Shown here: positions 44,538-55,705 of the stretch, piece after piece
How positions within the stretch are numbered: the first letter of the stretch is position 1
Layout: every line of letters begins with the position of its first letter
Source: Aporrectodea caliginosa
Lineage: Eukaryota; Annelida; Clitellata; Crassiclitellata; Lumbricidae
DNA: 64,000 nt
Direction: 5' to 3'
Assembly: GCA_020284085.1 (NCBI GenBank)
Contig: JACEVL010000099.1
Location: forward strand, 1,303,870-1,367,869
Translations under genes and position numbers: made by a program
Notes under the pieces: generated by a model
What the model was told of the DNA's origin: nothing
The model's input: only the letters and a program-made list of their open reading frames with translations
The model's database searches: none

Positions 44538-45072
44538 GCCATTCAGCCTCTTCTGTCGAATCTCCATTCACCTCTCCGCATAGGCTTTCTAGACGACTTG
44601 ACAGCCTCTGATGTCCAAACTATCACATGGGCCTAACACTTAACTTCACCAAGTGTGAAGTCATGCAATCCCACTAGGCTGACCTGCAGGCACCCTTTGA
44701 TTTCTTTACTGTCACACCCTCGGATGACGTTTGTCTTCTCGGGTCTCCCCTCTCTGTGGGCGGTGCTCTTAAGGTAGCTCTGGAGAGGCGCTGTTCAGAA
44801 TTTTCCCTCGGACCGTCCCGCTTGACCAATTTAACTAAACACAATGCCATGCTTCTTCTCAGGAGCTCCCTCCCACAGCTCATCTACTCTTCTTTATACT
44901 CTCCGCTGCTCACCGTGCATTTGGGTCACCAACTTCTTTTACAGCTTGATCAGATAATGCGTGGTCCTCACAAATATCCTAAATGACGCTCTTGACGATT
45001 GCGAGTGGGACCGTGCGACTCTGCCTATCCGGGATGGGGGTCTTGGCATACGACGCGTGCCCTCACTGCCAT
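44538..45072 (+). pseudogene. Reverse-transcriptase fragment, LINE family C
   Basis: Forward frames, shifted several times, give FLDDLTASDVQ (the RT active-site FLDD box), LGLTLNFTKCEVMQS, LLGSPLSVGGALKVALERRC, SRLTNLTKHNAMLLLRSS and then CEWDRATLPIRDGGLGIRRV. This series (xxDD box, LN.xKCEx, LLGxPL, LPIRDGGLGIRR) is a non-LTR reverse-transcriptase palm/thumb type different from the L2-like copies here. Its left edge merges into the 20-bp satellite, and its right edge dissolves into a CTGT microsatellite. Confidence 0.75.
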
Positions 45073-45405
45073 TACCTGTCTGTGTGCCTGTCTGTTTTAT
45101 GCCTGTTTGTATGTCTGTATGCCTGTCTATCTTTAAGCCCTGCTGTCCGTATGCCTGCAAGCCCTGCATGTATGTCTGCATGTCTGTTTACGGCCTCTGT
45201 CACTTCTGTTTCTCTCTGTCTGTCTGTTTCTATATCTCTCTATCTATTTCTGTTTATATGTCTCTCACTTCTATCTGTATCTCCGTATATCTGTGCCTCT
45301 TCCCTCCTTCTTACGTTCTCTCCGTCGATCTCTGTGTCCCACTATCTGTCACTCCGTCTTTGTCTTTCTGCCTGTCTGTCTCTGTGGCTTTCCCTCTCCC
45401 CTTCT
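45072..45405. repeat. CTGTCTGTATGCCTGT degenerate microsatellite
   Basis: CTGT/CTCT-rich. It starts directly at the end of the RT fragment. 45,410-45,565 is unremarkable. Confidence 0.85.
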
Positions 45406-45567
45406 GTTGAGGAGAATGAACGGCGACTGTTCGTTCGTTGCCCCATTACATAAATATGTATTATGCATCTGTTCCACAAGATGATCCGCAAAATACATAA
45501 ACGCACAGACATCTCAGTCGAATCTGTATAATATGTTAAGGGACGAAACTGGCCAACACGAGGATTA

Positions 45568-45752
45568 TATGGATGGATGGATGAATGGATTATATGGATG
45601 GATGGATGAATGGATGGATGGATGGATGGATGGATGGATGGATGGATGGATGGATGGATGGATGGATGGATGGATGGATGGATGGATGGATGGATGGATG
45701 GATGGATGGATGGATGGATGATGGATGGATGGATGGAGGGAGGGAGGGAGGA
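45568..45752. repeat. (GGAT)n microsatellite
   Basis: Nearly pure ATGG repeat, then GAGG/GAAGG degenerates. All frames open (Met-Asp-Gly-Trp). Confidence 0.95.
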
Positions 45753-45854
45753 AGGAAAGGACGGATTGGGAGACAGAGAATTTCATCTTTCCTCTCTCGA
45801 CCGATTCATCTATTCATGCTCGTCGACCGTCTCTATGTATGTATGCATCTGATC

Positions 45855-45900
45855 ATTTATATAGCGCCTTTCAAGAACCTCTCGAAGGTTCTGCAAATGC
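45855..45900 (-). mobile_element. LINE/SINE tail relic
   Basis: ATTTATATAGCGCCTTTCAA resembles the reverse of family A tails. Tail only. Confidence 0.4.
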
Positions 45901-46037
45901 CGTTGACCTCTGTGATGGGGTCAGCGTCGTCATCACCCCTAACGACAGTTGCCTCCAGCTGCAGAGGCAGATGCTGACACCAGCCTCACATCAAAACCAC
46001 CGACGCCATCGCCAGCAGCGCAACCACGACTCAGCAG

Positions 46038-46040
46038 CTA

Positions 46041-46071
<31 letters not shown>

Positions 46072-46460
46072 TAGCAGCAGCAAAGCACCGGCAACAGAAA
46101 AGTGGCAGCAAATGCAAAGTAACAGCAAGACAACAGCAAAATGACAGCAAAGCAGCAGCAAAGCAAACAGCAAAACAATACCAAAATGACGGCAAAACAG
46201 CAGCAGCTAAGCAGCAGCAAAGTAGCAGCAAAGCAACAGCAAAACAACGGCAAAACAACAGCAAAATAACAGCAAAACGACAGCAAAACAACAGCGAAAC
46301 AACGGCAAAACAACAGCAGATAAGCCACAGCAAAACAACAGCAAAACAACAGCAAAGCAAACAGCTAAATAACGGCAAAACAACAGCAGCAAAGCAACAG
46401 CAAACACAGCAAAGCATCAGCAAACACAGCAAAGCATCAGCAAAACACAGCAAAGCATCA
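46038..46460. repeat. (CAG)n and CAGCAAAACAA repeat
   Basis: A pure CAG run (46,040-46,068) passes into ~380 bases of degenerate AACAGCAAA/GCAGCAAAG units of 9-12 bp. Gln/Asn or reverse Cys/Leu/Phe frames are compositional. Confidence 0.9.
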
Positions 46461-46739
46461 GAATCAGCAGTGCGGCTAAGCGGAAAGGATTACAGATATA
46501 CGCCATTTGATATTTACATAGTTTGAGAGGTCCTCACAAAGCTCCATGTAAACACTTGGACGCTAAGCATCCATACATAGTATATCACTTGCATGCTCCG
46601 TGTAGCCATTCCACTCAGAAATTTAAATTCATCTGCCTGATTTATTATCACTGTTCGATTGAGATTTGGTGTAGCTAAGGGTTGAATACTAGAATGAGCA
46701 ACATCGTATACGGATAATTTTAGTATTAAATTCAGGCTT

Positions 46740-46905
46740 TGGGAAGATGCAGCAGCGTAGCCAGAAAACAAGTTCGAAGGGGGTTCCATTGGACATGGTC
46801 GCAAAAGGTAAATTTTTTTGTATTTCGTATATAAAAGCATAAAACTTTTAGGCAATTAATTTAGGGTTTGAACCCGTAACCCCTCCCCAAAAATGCCCAT
46901 GGGAA
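46740..46905. mobile_element. Possible transposon end (GTAGCCAG...GGGGGTTC)
   Basis: GCAGCGTAGCCAGAAAAC with AGTTCGAAGGGGGTTC, and later GGTTTGAACCCGTAACCCCT, resembles widespread invertebrate DNA-transposon ends carrying GGCGTAGCCAG and G-run motifs. Both ends are incomplete. 46,905-47,460 shows nothing. Confidence 0.3.
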
Positions 46906-47469
46906 GATGCAATGAGTAGCTAAAGGAATAGACATGGAAAGCATAGAGACAGCGTGAAATATTAAATGAATTCGGGAGAACCAAAAGGAGGCTAACCGCC
47001 GAACCGTCGCAAAGGCAGACGACCTTCTGATGGCGTGACCGATAGATAACCGTTAAGCAGTAGCTTCGCTTTGCTGGAGTCTGTCGAACATTCAGGACGT
47101 TTAACGGACAATCTCCAGGGACTGATTTCGATCAGAGTTAGGGATGTGTGACCTTCAGCTCCATTGAACGCTAAAATCAATTCGTTTTCAGGTCATCGAT
47201 GTCCACTGCGGTTTTGGTTGTGTCAAGGCGCTTCGGTTGTCGAGCGGTGAACTTCGTGTAGGATGGGTTAACGAAGTGACATTTCGTATCACTTCAAAAT
47301 GAAGGCAAGGATAGTTATCTGCCTACGCGGGATCTAGAGAGGTTGGCAGTTTACGAACCCTGTGTGTTCTCTCGTTGTTCACAGACGCCCAGTGATTCAT
47401 TGATTCTACAAGTGAGACGGTTAAAGACAACGCTGGCATGCAAATGTACAGATGGTTACAGTACTCCAG

Positions 47470-47980
47470 TGACTATGATTAGGGGCCTAATCCAATTAAT
47501 TAATCCAATTAATTGGTTAATCCGACGATTAGCGAATAATCCATGGGTTATCTATATAGGGATTATGGGTTCAATCACCCCCAAATAAATAATTGCCAGA
47601 AAATTTAACTTTCAAAACTGACCCCGTACTCTGCGGTCAACCCAATGGACCACCCCCACCTCCAATTGTTTCCTGGCTACAGGATCAATCCAATTATTAT
47701 TGGTGTATGCATCTATCTCCTAACCCGCGATTTCCTCTGAGAATCGGATAAACAAGGACCTCTGAATGTTCCGCGCCTATCTGCAAGTATACTGTGTGAC
47801 TCGAAAATAATTATTAATTATCAACTTATAGTGCGCCTGATGTAAAAAAACTGACGGATGTGGACTTAAATAACGACATGGGCAAACATTTAGTATCGGG
47901 GTGCGTAAGTCTATGGGCGTTTTACGGTATCTTTTGGCATGCTGCGCGGAAGATACCATGTTTTCTAATGACGACACTAA
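47470..47980. other. No gene; AATTAATCC-rich stretch
   Basis: CCAATTAATTAATCCAATTA and GGATTATGGG words at 47,490-47,580 look like subterminal repeats of a small DNA element, without identifiable ends. The rest is featureless. Confidence 0.3.
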
Positions 47981-48264
47981 CCCTAACCCTGCCCCTAACC
48001 GACCCTCACAACGCCTCCTAACCGACACTGAAGACGCGAGAAAGCCTACGCACCCTGATTCTAAATGTCTACCACGACATGTAGTTTAAAAATAATTTTA
48101 TGCTCGTATATAGGTAATTAACTTTAAAATAAAATGTAAACGCACAAGTACAGGTCTTTCTATTATCGACCCATGTCCCCGATCCTATTCATTTTACAAT
48201 GACTTGATCGGGTGAGATCTTTCGCCATCGCTGCCAGCTGGAATAAGGACCCGCCTACAAGCCC

Positions 48265-48848
48265 AACGGGTAATCGTAATCGTAATCGTAATCTCCAAAC
48301 TTCTAACGCGCCACTCGAAAGCCAAGCGCAGGGCACCAGCTTATTCACGAGCGCTGCGTCTAATCAGAGGGGTTGTCCAAAAGAGTAGTCCGAGGGAGGT
48401 CCGAGTCCGGTTTCCAGGGGATCAGAGAGGGCACAGCAGATGTTAAGGCGGGTGTCTTTTAGGTCGAGGATTGGAAGGTACAGGATCAGATGAGTCAGGA
48501 TAAGAGTTCTTGAAAAGCAGAGACTTTAGTTTCGAGTGGAAAGCCTTGGGGGTGATGGATAGAGGAGCCTGAGGCAGATGATGGTGGATGATTGGCGATG
48601 ATGGTGGAGAAACCGAAAAAGTGCGGAATTCCGGAGGTAGATCGTTCCAGAGACGCGGCGCAGTGTTGGATATTGCTCGGTTGGAGAACTTGAGATGAGT
48701 AGTGACCGGGGGTCTAGAAAGAGTGAGAACGGAGGATGATCGGGTAGAACGGGTTGCCTGGATGGTGAAGAGTTCGCGGAGATATCTGGGCTGGGAGTGT
48801 TGTAGGGAGTTGTAGGTTAGCGATTCGAGATTGGGTCCGAGATTGAAG
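48265..48848 (-). mobile_element. LINE family B, C-terminal RT-ORF end plus 3' tail
   Basis: Minus strand is open through LESLTYNSLQHSQPRYLREL, RPPVTTHLKFSNRAISNTAP, RLWNDLPPEFRTF and LSITPKAFHSKLKSLLF: the C-terminal segment of a CR1/L2-superfamily LINE protein. The tail follows: GTGCCCTGCGCTTGGCTTTC, GAGTGGCGCGTTAGAAGTTT, ending in ATTACGATTACGATTACG. The frame is well kept, so the copy is fairly young. It anchors the short tail-only copies elsewhere in the window. Confidence 0.85.
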
Positions 48849-48854
48849 ATTTCT

Positions 48855-48942
48855 TATATAAGCTATCGTCGGGAATCAAACCGGGAACTACATGCATAGA
48901 TGCGCATGGGACATACGCTCTAACCGATTTAGCAAACTGGGC
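48855..48942 (-). mobile_element. tRNA-like sequence (SINE head or tRNA relic)
   Basis: Minus strand: AAATCGGTTAGAGCG (A-box-like TGGTTAGAGCG) and CCGGTTTGATTCCCG (B box) about 45 bases apart, over a ~75-base region. It lies directly upstream of the family B LINE end in the same orientation, with ~10 bases between. Full cloverleaf pairing is not convincing, so it is not called a tRNA gene. Confidence 0.5.
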
Positions 48943-49189
48943 CAGATAGATCTAACTTATAGTAAGGAATGCGTGAATGGCTGAGCTGTTGTAGAATCAT
49001 AGGGAAATTGTAACTGTGTAGATATGCTTTCAGTGTCTGACATTAAATTTTCATTTTAATGCAACATAACTTGATTGTCAACAGACCAGCTTTTGCTAAA
49101 TACAATTATCTCAACGCCCGCGCAGAAATTTATTATTCAACATCGCATTACGAGGCAATTAAGGCGATCGATAATACGTCACATTACTC

Positions 49190-49644
49190 TAAGAGGCACA
49201 TGCATACATACGTGCATACTTGCAAACATACATGCATAAATACTTACAATTATACACACATACATATATGCATGAATATACTGCATCATAGTATCACGCA
49301 TACATACGTACATACATACATACATACATACATACATACATACATACATACATACATACATACATACATACATACATACAAATACAAATACAATACAATA
49401 CAATACATAGCCTACATAGAGACGTACGTACAATGTATACATACATACATACGTACATACATACATACATACATACATATACATATACATTTATATCCTA
49501 CATCATAGTATCAGGCATACATACATACATACATACATACATACATACATACATACATACATACATACAAATACAAATACAAATACAATACAAATACATA
49601 GCCTACATAGAGACGTACGTACAATGTATACATACATACATACG

Positions 49645-49676
<32 letters not shown>

Positions 49677-49800
49677 CATTTATATCCTACATCATAGTAT
49701 CAGGCATACATACATACATACATACATACATACATACATACATAACATACATACATACATACATACATACATACATACATACATACATACACGTAAACTT
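49190..49800. repeat. (CATA)n arrays with ~190-bp higher-order duplication
   Basis: GCCTACATAGAGACGTACGT at 49,409 recurs at 49,600, and CCTACATCATAGTATCAGGC at 49,497 recurs at 49,686 (a diverged CTGCATCATAGTATCACGC at 49,281). So a ~190-bp block of unique sequence plus CATA array was duplicated. 49,800-50,430 has no supported feature. Confidence 0.92.
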
Positions 49801-50433
49801 ACATGTATATGTCTACATGTATACACACATGCTTAAAATGTTTATATACATACGTAGGGGCCTACGTAGAAGTATACATAGCCGCTAACAGTTATCGGAA
49901 GGATCACAAGGAGTTGGCTGAATTAGATAATTAAGTTGTTAAGATGCAGAGTATCGTGTACGAAGCGAACGGAAGGGTCGCTATAAAAGTCTTGTTTTCT
50001 CCCGATATTGACGCCGCGTCCGCTTTAGACATTCAATTCAGTGGAAGCCAGCGCAGGATTCACGGATCGCTCAACATTCGAGACGCACACCAACGACCGC
50101 GCTCTTAAAACGATGACTACTAATTCGAGACACTAATGTATCAACATAGGTCGGTCTGAACGTGGCTGAAAATATCTACCAACGTAGAGCGATTGTCCTT
50201 TATCTGACGCGTTGGATTTCGACGGCGCTTCTCCCGTAGCATAACAATTTCTGACTGCGATTTCCTTTGAACCAACCATCTATAACGGTGTTATAGAAAC
50301 AGTTTGGTCGTGTTAAAAAATAGATTGCAAGCTACGTAGGACAGCTGTTTAAATTAGCTGTGTGATAAGATGACATTAATCGAATTAAGTTAAGGGAAAC
50401 ATAAGGTCAGACGAGTTATCAGCTATCAGCGCT

Positions 50434-50505
50434 CGTGAATAAGCTGGTGCCCTGCGCTTGGCTTTCGAGTGGCGCTTTAGAAGTTTGGGGAATACGATTA
50501 CGATC
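50434..50505 (+). mobile_element. LINE family B 3' tail
   Basis: GTGAATAAGCTGGTGCCCTG, CGCTTGGCTTTCGAGTGGCG, CTTTAGAAGTTTGGGGAATA, ACGATTACGATC. Nearly identical to the tail of the 48.3-kb copy. 50,600-51,470 holds only background sequence and a B-box-like GGGTTCAAATCC (minus, about 51,030). Confidence 0.7.
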
Positions 50506-51469
50506 ATGGGGTAATGAATAAACCCACCTCTATTACCCCCAAAGTGGCAGAAAGAGCAGCCAAAATCGATTCAAAAGTGAAAAAGTAGTGTCAACTAGAG
50601 TTACTAAACATCAGTTCAACTCATTTTACACATGTCATCAATCTTATTATACAGTTTAGTTTTAAGAGGAGAGAGACAGGTAGAGATGCTACTAGAGAGG
50701 ATTGTAGAGCGTAGAGAAGAAGAAAGTCTATAAAATTATATAGAATGCGAATATTCAATGGAATGTGAAGCTAGGTATGTATATTAAGTGATAATAGAGA
50801 TCAGGTAGTAAGGTTAGGTAACCTTTGGCATGGAATTTTATTTTAATCATCCATCTTAAGCAGGTTAGCCCCTATTTAAACAATAGTCCTACAAGTTGAA
50901 TTTGTTTCTTCATCCAAAGCGCAAAACGCGAGAAAATAATCCAAGAGGTGAGAGGACTGAATTCCTCATGCAACTGCTCCTACATAATTGATCGCAAAAG
51001 AAATGTACAAATCCCCAGACGCAGCTGGATTTGAACCCCGAACGTACAGACAAACACATTGTAACACAACGCGTTCTCAGTGAGCATTCAGCTTCTATTA
51101 GACAGGTTGTGTCCATGAGCCACACGTATAGTGCTATAACTGTTAATTGCAACAACTGTCGGAGTATCTATCGTACCAGATTGCACAGTTAACAGTTGCA
51201 AGTACACCGCAATAGAACGCACCTCAGGGGGTTAGGAAGAAACCGACGCGTGAAGCCGTGGATGCGAAATGCTGGTGAGACTGGAAAGAGAAACCAATTA
51301 AACCCAAGAATGGCATCGTAAAAGACGGAACTCTGCGGAGCCGCCTACAAATGGAACCTCTGATGTGTGCATCGCACGCCCGACAGATGCCGTTAGTGGC
51401 GCAACATTCACGATAGAATCAGGTTTCATACAATCAGCTGTTAGTAATCGAAAAGCATCTTACTGAGAC

Positions 51470-51965
51470 AACTACAGTAACAGAGAATCATCATCTGACT
51501 AAGACAACTACAGAAGTATAGAGAAGTATTTGACTAAGACAACTATTATTATTATATATTCTAAGGCAAATAGAAGAAAAAAAACAGTTGACACACCGCG
51601 AATGAGAACAATAATAATAATAATAATAATAATGAAATGAAAAAATAATTTAATAATAATCATTTTTGGCTTAAAGGTTGCGGGCCAGATTTTACTGATT
51701 GTCGATATAGGACTACAGAAGTAGAGAGAAGAATTTGACTAAGACAACTACAGAAATACAGAGAAGAATTTGACTAAGACAACTACAGAAATACAGAGAA
51801 GAATTTGACTAAGACAACTACAGAAATACAGAGAAGAATTTGACTCAAAACAACTACAGTGATAGAGAAATATCTTACTAAGAAAACTGCAGTAATACAT
51901 AACAGAGTAGCATCTTACTGTGATCACTATAGTAGTAGAGAAGAATTTGACTGAGATTTGAGCCA
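51470..51965. repeat. 35-bp minisatellite (GACTAAGACAACTACAG)
   Basis: About nine units of 35 bp: TTTGACTAAGACAACTACAG followed by AAATACAGAGAAGAA. The centre (51,735-51,850) is near perfect. A unique AT-rich insert (51,545-51,710) with (AAT)n splits it. Confidence 0.88.
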
Positions 51966-51984
51966 TGAAGAAAGGTAAAAAATG

Positions 51985-52345
51985 TGTGGACTAACAACAT
52001 TAGAGAGAAGGAGGAGCAGAGGAGACCTAATTGAAGCCTAAAAGATTATTACTGGAAAGGAGGCAGTGCAGTGGAGATGGTTCTATGAATTAGCACCAAA
52101 CAAGGCGACTCGGTGACATAGGTTTAAATTATTGAAGAAACGGAAACGAACATTACGACAGAAATTCTTCAGTGCAAGAGTTGTGGACTTGCGGAATAGT
52201 CGTGAGGATAGCAAATCTCGTCAATGTACTGGCGCGGCAGCCGTCGAGCAGTGGTGGTATAGTTCTAAAAGCGGTTGCAGCATTAATAAGACGTAATGCG
52301 GATATAAACGGTTGTTGTAATTGTATGAATAGTTAGGTGTTACCA
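51985..52345 (+). mobile_element. LINE fragment, CR1-superfamily C-terminus (family D)
   Basis: Forward reading LTTLERRRSRGDLIEAYKII, then TGKEAVQWRWFYELAPN, (stop) HRFKLLKKRKRTLRQKFFSA, RVVDLRNS. This is the familiar LTTLExRRxRGDLIExYKI ... FFSxRVVNxWNSLP segment of CR1-like LINEs. It has one stop (near 52,111) and no tail-family match to A or B. 52,350-52,830 shows nothing else. Confidence 0.8.
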
Positions 52346-52831
52346 CCGTCTGAGAACTACTCATTAAGAACTAAATTTATATTTAACTCTTTGCTCTTCG
52401 GCCAGGGGTGAGCTTTTGATCCCATGTGCTTCAATTAAAAGAACAATCAAAAATACTAATCCGTCGGAGGAGAAGCGAGTTCGAAACCCGACCGACCAGA
52501 GAAACCAGACGCAATCTGCGGTGGGTATTGGCAAGTTGAAAGAGGTAAGTATAAGTCTGAAGTTCAGACCTGAAGGACTTCCTCAAGGTCCTGTGATGGG
52601 AGGTTGGAGCCAACACCGACTTACAGTAATAGGTTCCAACCGTTCCTGAGACACATAAACGATGCGAGGTCTTTACTGAATCTTTATGTAGCCTAACGGT
52701 GAAAACTGTACGACACTTTTCCTATCGAAGTCAACCTTCTTTGATGCCACAAGGTTAAACTTTTGAGTCCAATCCAATTGTAATTGTAAGTGAAAAATTT
52801 TATAGCGCCGCTCAGAGCAAAATAAATCAGA

Positions 52832-52918
52832 GTAATGTAATTGATGTAATGTAATTGAACATGTAGACCCTCTATATGGCGTCCCTTCAAGATATCGCAA
52901 AGGCGCTATCTGCGCTAG
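52832..52918 (-). mobile_element. LINE/SINE tail relic
   Basis: ATGTAATGTAATTGAACATG, CTATATGGCGTCCCTTCAAG, ATATCGCAAAGGCGCTATC: family A-type tail in reverse with a TAATG terminal repeat, as at 31,533. Confidence 0.5.
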
Positions 52919-53190
52919 CCTGTATGATATATAATTTCATTAAGAAGTAAAATTATATCAGATAGTAAAACAGTGAACTGTATGAGCCATCAGTTGCGGG
53001 CCCACGCACACACGTGGAACCAACCAAGAGAATGATGACAGATGGCGTGGGTATCTTCAAGGTTTCACTTAGAGTTTGATTTTTTCGCTGTAGGAAATGA
53101 CGTCATCTGTTTCCTGCTTGACAAATTCCTCCACCCGACGACGAGGAAGACTACATTTGGAACGCCATCGAAGGTGAGACTTGGGTCAGG

Positions 53191-55611
53191 ATGGTCTCCA
53201 TCTGTCTCGTCGTCGTCGTTGTCTGGGTTCTTCTTGGACCTGATTTGTCCGCGGCATGTCCTCGGATGTGTATCTGCCTCAACTCGACCTCTCTGAAGAT
53301 CTCCTGCGAAGGATCCGGTCTCACGGAACTTCCGGTCGACCTCCCGACATCCGTGTCTGCCCTTGACCTGACGCGCAACCGCTTCCGGATCCTCGGAATG
53401 AATTCTCTGGGGTTTCTGCCGCATCTGGTCGACCTGAAGCTGAAGGAGAACGGGCTGGAGGACATCGACGAGGGTGCCTTCAACGGCGTCGGTTCCCTCC
53501 AAGTCCTCGACCTCAGCGGGAACAACCTGACGGTCGTCGATCGCATCACATTCCGAGACCTCTCCAACCTCCTCCACCTCGATCTCTCCTGCAACCAGCT
53601 GACCGAAGTGGATGGGGCGTTCGCTGGACTCGTCGATCTCTCGCGGCTGGACCTGCGATAGAACCGTCTTTCGGTCGTGACCCAATCGACGCTCAGCGGG
53701 CTCTCTGGTCTCCGGTACCTACGGCTGGACGACAACCTGATAAGCCACATCGACAGTCGAGCTCTCCTCGCCCAGCAACGACTCATGTACTTCGTGCTGA
53801 AGGGAAACCCCATCGGACACCTCAGTCAGATCTACTTCAACTCGGAGTTCCTCTCCTACGTCGACATCTCAGAGTGTGGTCTGGTCAACGTGCCGAAGGG
53901 TCTTCCGGGGTCCGTGCGGTACCTCCAGCTGCGCCGCAACAAGCTGGCCGCTCTCTACCGACACTCCTTCGAACACTGTACGAATGTGACGATCCTGGTT
54001 CTGGACGAGAACGGACTGGAGGAAGTGGAACCCGGGTCCTTGACCTCGATGCCGCATCTGCAACAGCTGTGGCTGAACGGGAACCGGTTGCGTTCGGTGC
54101 CGCGTCCTCTTCCTCCGAGCGTCCAGAGACTCTTCCTCGATCTAAACAACGTCCAGGAACTCTCCGAAGACGACTTTCCAGTCTCTTCCCAGCTGAACAC
54201 GTTGTCACTGATGGGAAACAACATTTCCAGTCTTCCATCCGGCGCCTTTCGACGCCTCTCCGTCTTGCGGCATCTCGACCTCAGCGGAAACTACATCACG
54301 CACCTCCGAAGAAACCTCTTCTCCGGAAATCCACGTCTGCAGCTGCTCCAGCTTTCCAAGAACGCCCTGGACAGACTGGAATCCGGATGTTTCCACGGTC
54401 TACGCGAGCTGCACACGCTGTCCATGGCCTACGTTCCGACGCTCAACCCATCGCTTGAGGATAATCCATTCCTAGATCTGACGAACCTTCGAAAGCTGGA
54501 CCTCGACAGCAGTCCAGGTCTGATCCGGACGTTCGTCTCCTACAAGTCGGACATCGTATCCAGCCTCCAGGATCTGAACTTGGACAACTCCGACCTGGTG
54601 ACCTTACACCCGGACTTCGCCGGACGCTTCCCAAACCTTGCTGTGCTGCGGATTTCTAGTCACTCGTGGCGCTGTGACGCTAGACTCGAGTGGTTCAAGG
54701 AGTGGCTCATTTCGACACCGCTGCACGTCGAGGACCGACAGCGGAACAAGTGTTCCAGTCCACCGTCCCTTCAGCACCGAGCCATCACCTCGCTGTCCAG
54801 TTCAGACTTCGAATCCAATCCTTTCGAAGAAGAACGTCCAACTGTGGAACAGGTATCTCCGGATTTTCTGAGTCCCGTCTCACATCGGGTCTCCACCGTG
54901 CCCCCCGGATTTCCCAAAGACCGCGAGGCTCGCCGCTACGTCAATTCTGAGACCCAGCAACTACACACCCCTTTGCATAGACCAGGGTGGGTAACGGGAT
55001 CCACGCTTGGGGTCAGCTACAACGGTGTGGATAAACAGGGTAACGTGAAACTGCTGACCTGGGACGAACTTTTGGATGCGGACGATTCTTACTACAGGGA
55101 AGACGGGGCAAAGGGAGTCGAGGAAGAACAGAGAAGGGAGTCAGACAGGAAAGGACCGGACGATCCAGTCTTCCCAGCAACAGGGAACAGTTCCGTGACC
55201 TCTGAGGGTCAGACGTTCCACGTGGAACCGGACTCGACTGTTCCGAAGCCAACCTCTGAAGGCGGACGTGGAAACACGACAATCATCGTCACGGTAACCA
55301 TATTGGCAACCGTCCTAGCAGCGGTTGTCATGGTAACGGGAATAGTTTACCTGTGTCGTAGGAACAACGCCAAGAGGGTGCAGTGCCCGCAGGCGGCGTT
55401 GCCCCCGGCGACGCTTGGTGGCGCCAGCGATGCGAAGGCAGCGGCGGAGGGGGGATACAGCTTTAGGACGACCTCTTGCGGTGGGAGGGGAGGGCGATCG
55501 GTGGCCATCATGGCAATGGAAAGCGGAGGGGAGATCGTCATGTCCCTCGTACCAGGGAGGGACATCAATCACGAAGGGCCGCTCAGGGTCTATAAGTGGG
55601 AAGACTTCTAG
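53191..55611 (+). CDS. Leucine-rich-repeat transmembrane protein, interrupted by one in-frame TAG
   Basis: A single continuous frame of 807 codons from ATG 53,191 to TAG 55,609-55,611 has only one internal stop (TAG, 53,659-53,661, codon 157). Residues 1-21 form a signal peptide (ICLVVVVVWVLLGPDLSA). Cys23/27/29/39 make an LRR N-terminal cap (CPRMCIC). About 19 LRRs of 22-25 residues span ~45-490. A reduced C-terminal cap has only Cys495 and Cys521 (usually four). A Ser/Pro/acidic stalk runs to ~695, a transmembrane helix covers ~696-721 (IIVTVTILATVLAAVV), then CRR and an 82-residue Gly-rich cytoplasmic tail without a TIR domain. An adhesion or receptor role at the cell surface is inferred from the family type. 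An in-frame TGA at 53,119 makes 53,191 the first usable ATG unless an upstream exon exists. GC content is visibly higher than in the flanks. Confidence 0.8.
53659..53661 (+). other. Premature TAG inside the LRR gene
   Basis: It falls in the variable position of an LRR consensus (LDLR-stop-NRL). The frame and LRR period continue perfectly on both sides, so it is a point change (for example from CAG) and not a frameshift or intron boundary. It could be a null allele, a pseudogenising mutation, a sequencing error, or a read-through codon. Confidence 0.85.
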
Positions 55612-55656
55612 GTCGATCGACAGAGACTAATTATGAATTCGGACCATGGTATTATA

Positions 55657-55662
55657 AATAAA
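55657..55662 (+). promoter_or_regulatory. Likely polyadenylation signal AATAAA
   Basis: AATAAA lies 46 bases after the LRR gene's final stop, in an AT-rich 3' flank and before the LINE at 55,700. Position fits a short 3' UTR. Confidence 0.5.
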
Positions 55663-55705
55663 TAGAAAAACAAAATATAAATGCACAATTGCATAATGAA
55701 TAACA

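Noticed and set aside
38875..44636. Three overlapping forward ORFs of about 1,900 codons
   Set aside because: They are readings of the stop-free 20-bp satellite; all three frames give the same 20-residue period and none has domain features.
47975..48003. CTAACCCTAACCCTGCCCCTAACC-like telomere-type run
   Set aside because: Only two or three CCCTAA units; too short to argue for an interstitial telomere or a chromosome end.
48855..48942. Functional tRNA gene
   Set aside because: A- and B-box-like words are present, but acceptor and anticodon stems do not pair convincingly by eye; kept as a tRNA-like SINE head.
53065..53813. Reverse-strand ORFs of 206 and 220 codons over the LRR gene
   Set aside because: Antisense shadows of a GC-rich coding region; the forward frame has clear LRR, signal peptide and membrane segments.
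53874..54458. Forward 194-codon ORF in another frame of the LRR gene
   Set aside because: Overlaps the LRR frame with no LRR or other domain; a frame shadow.
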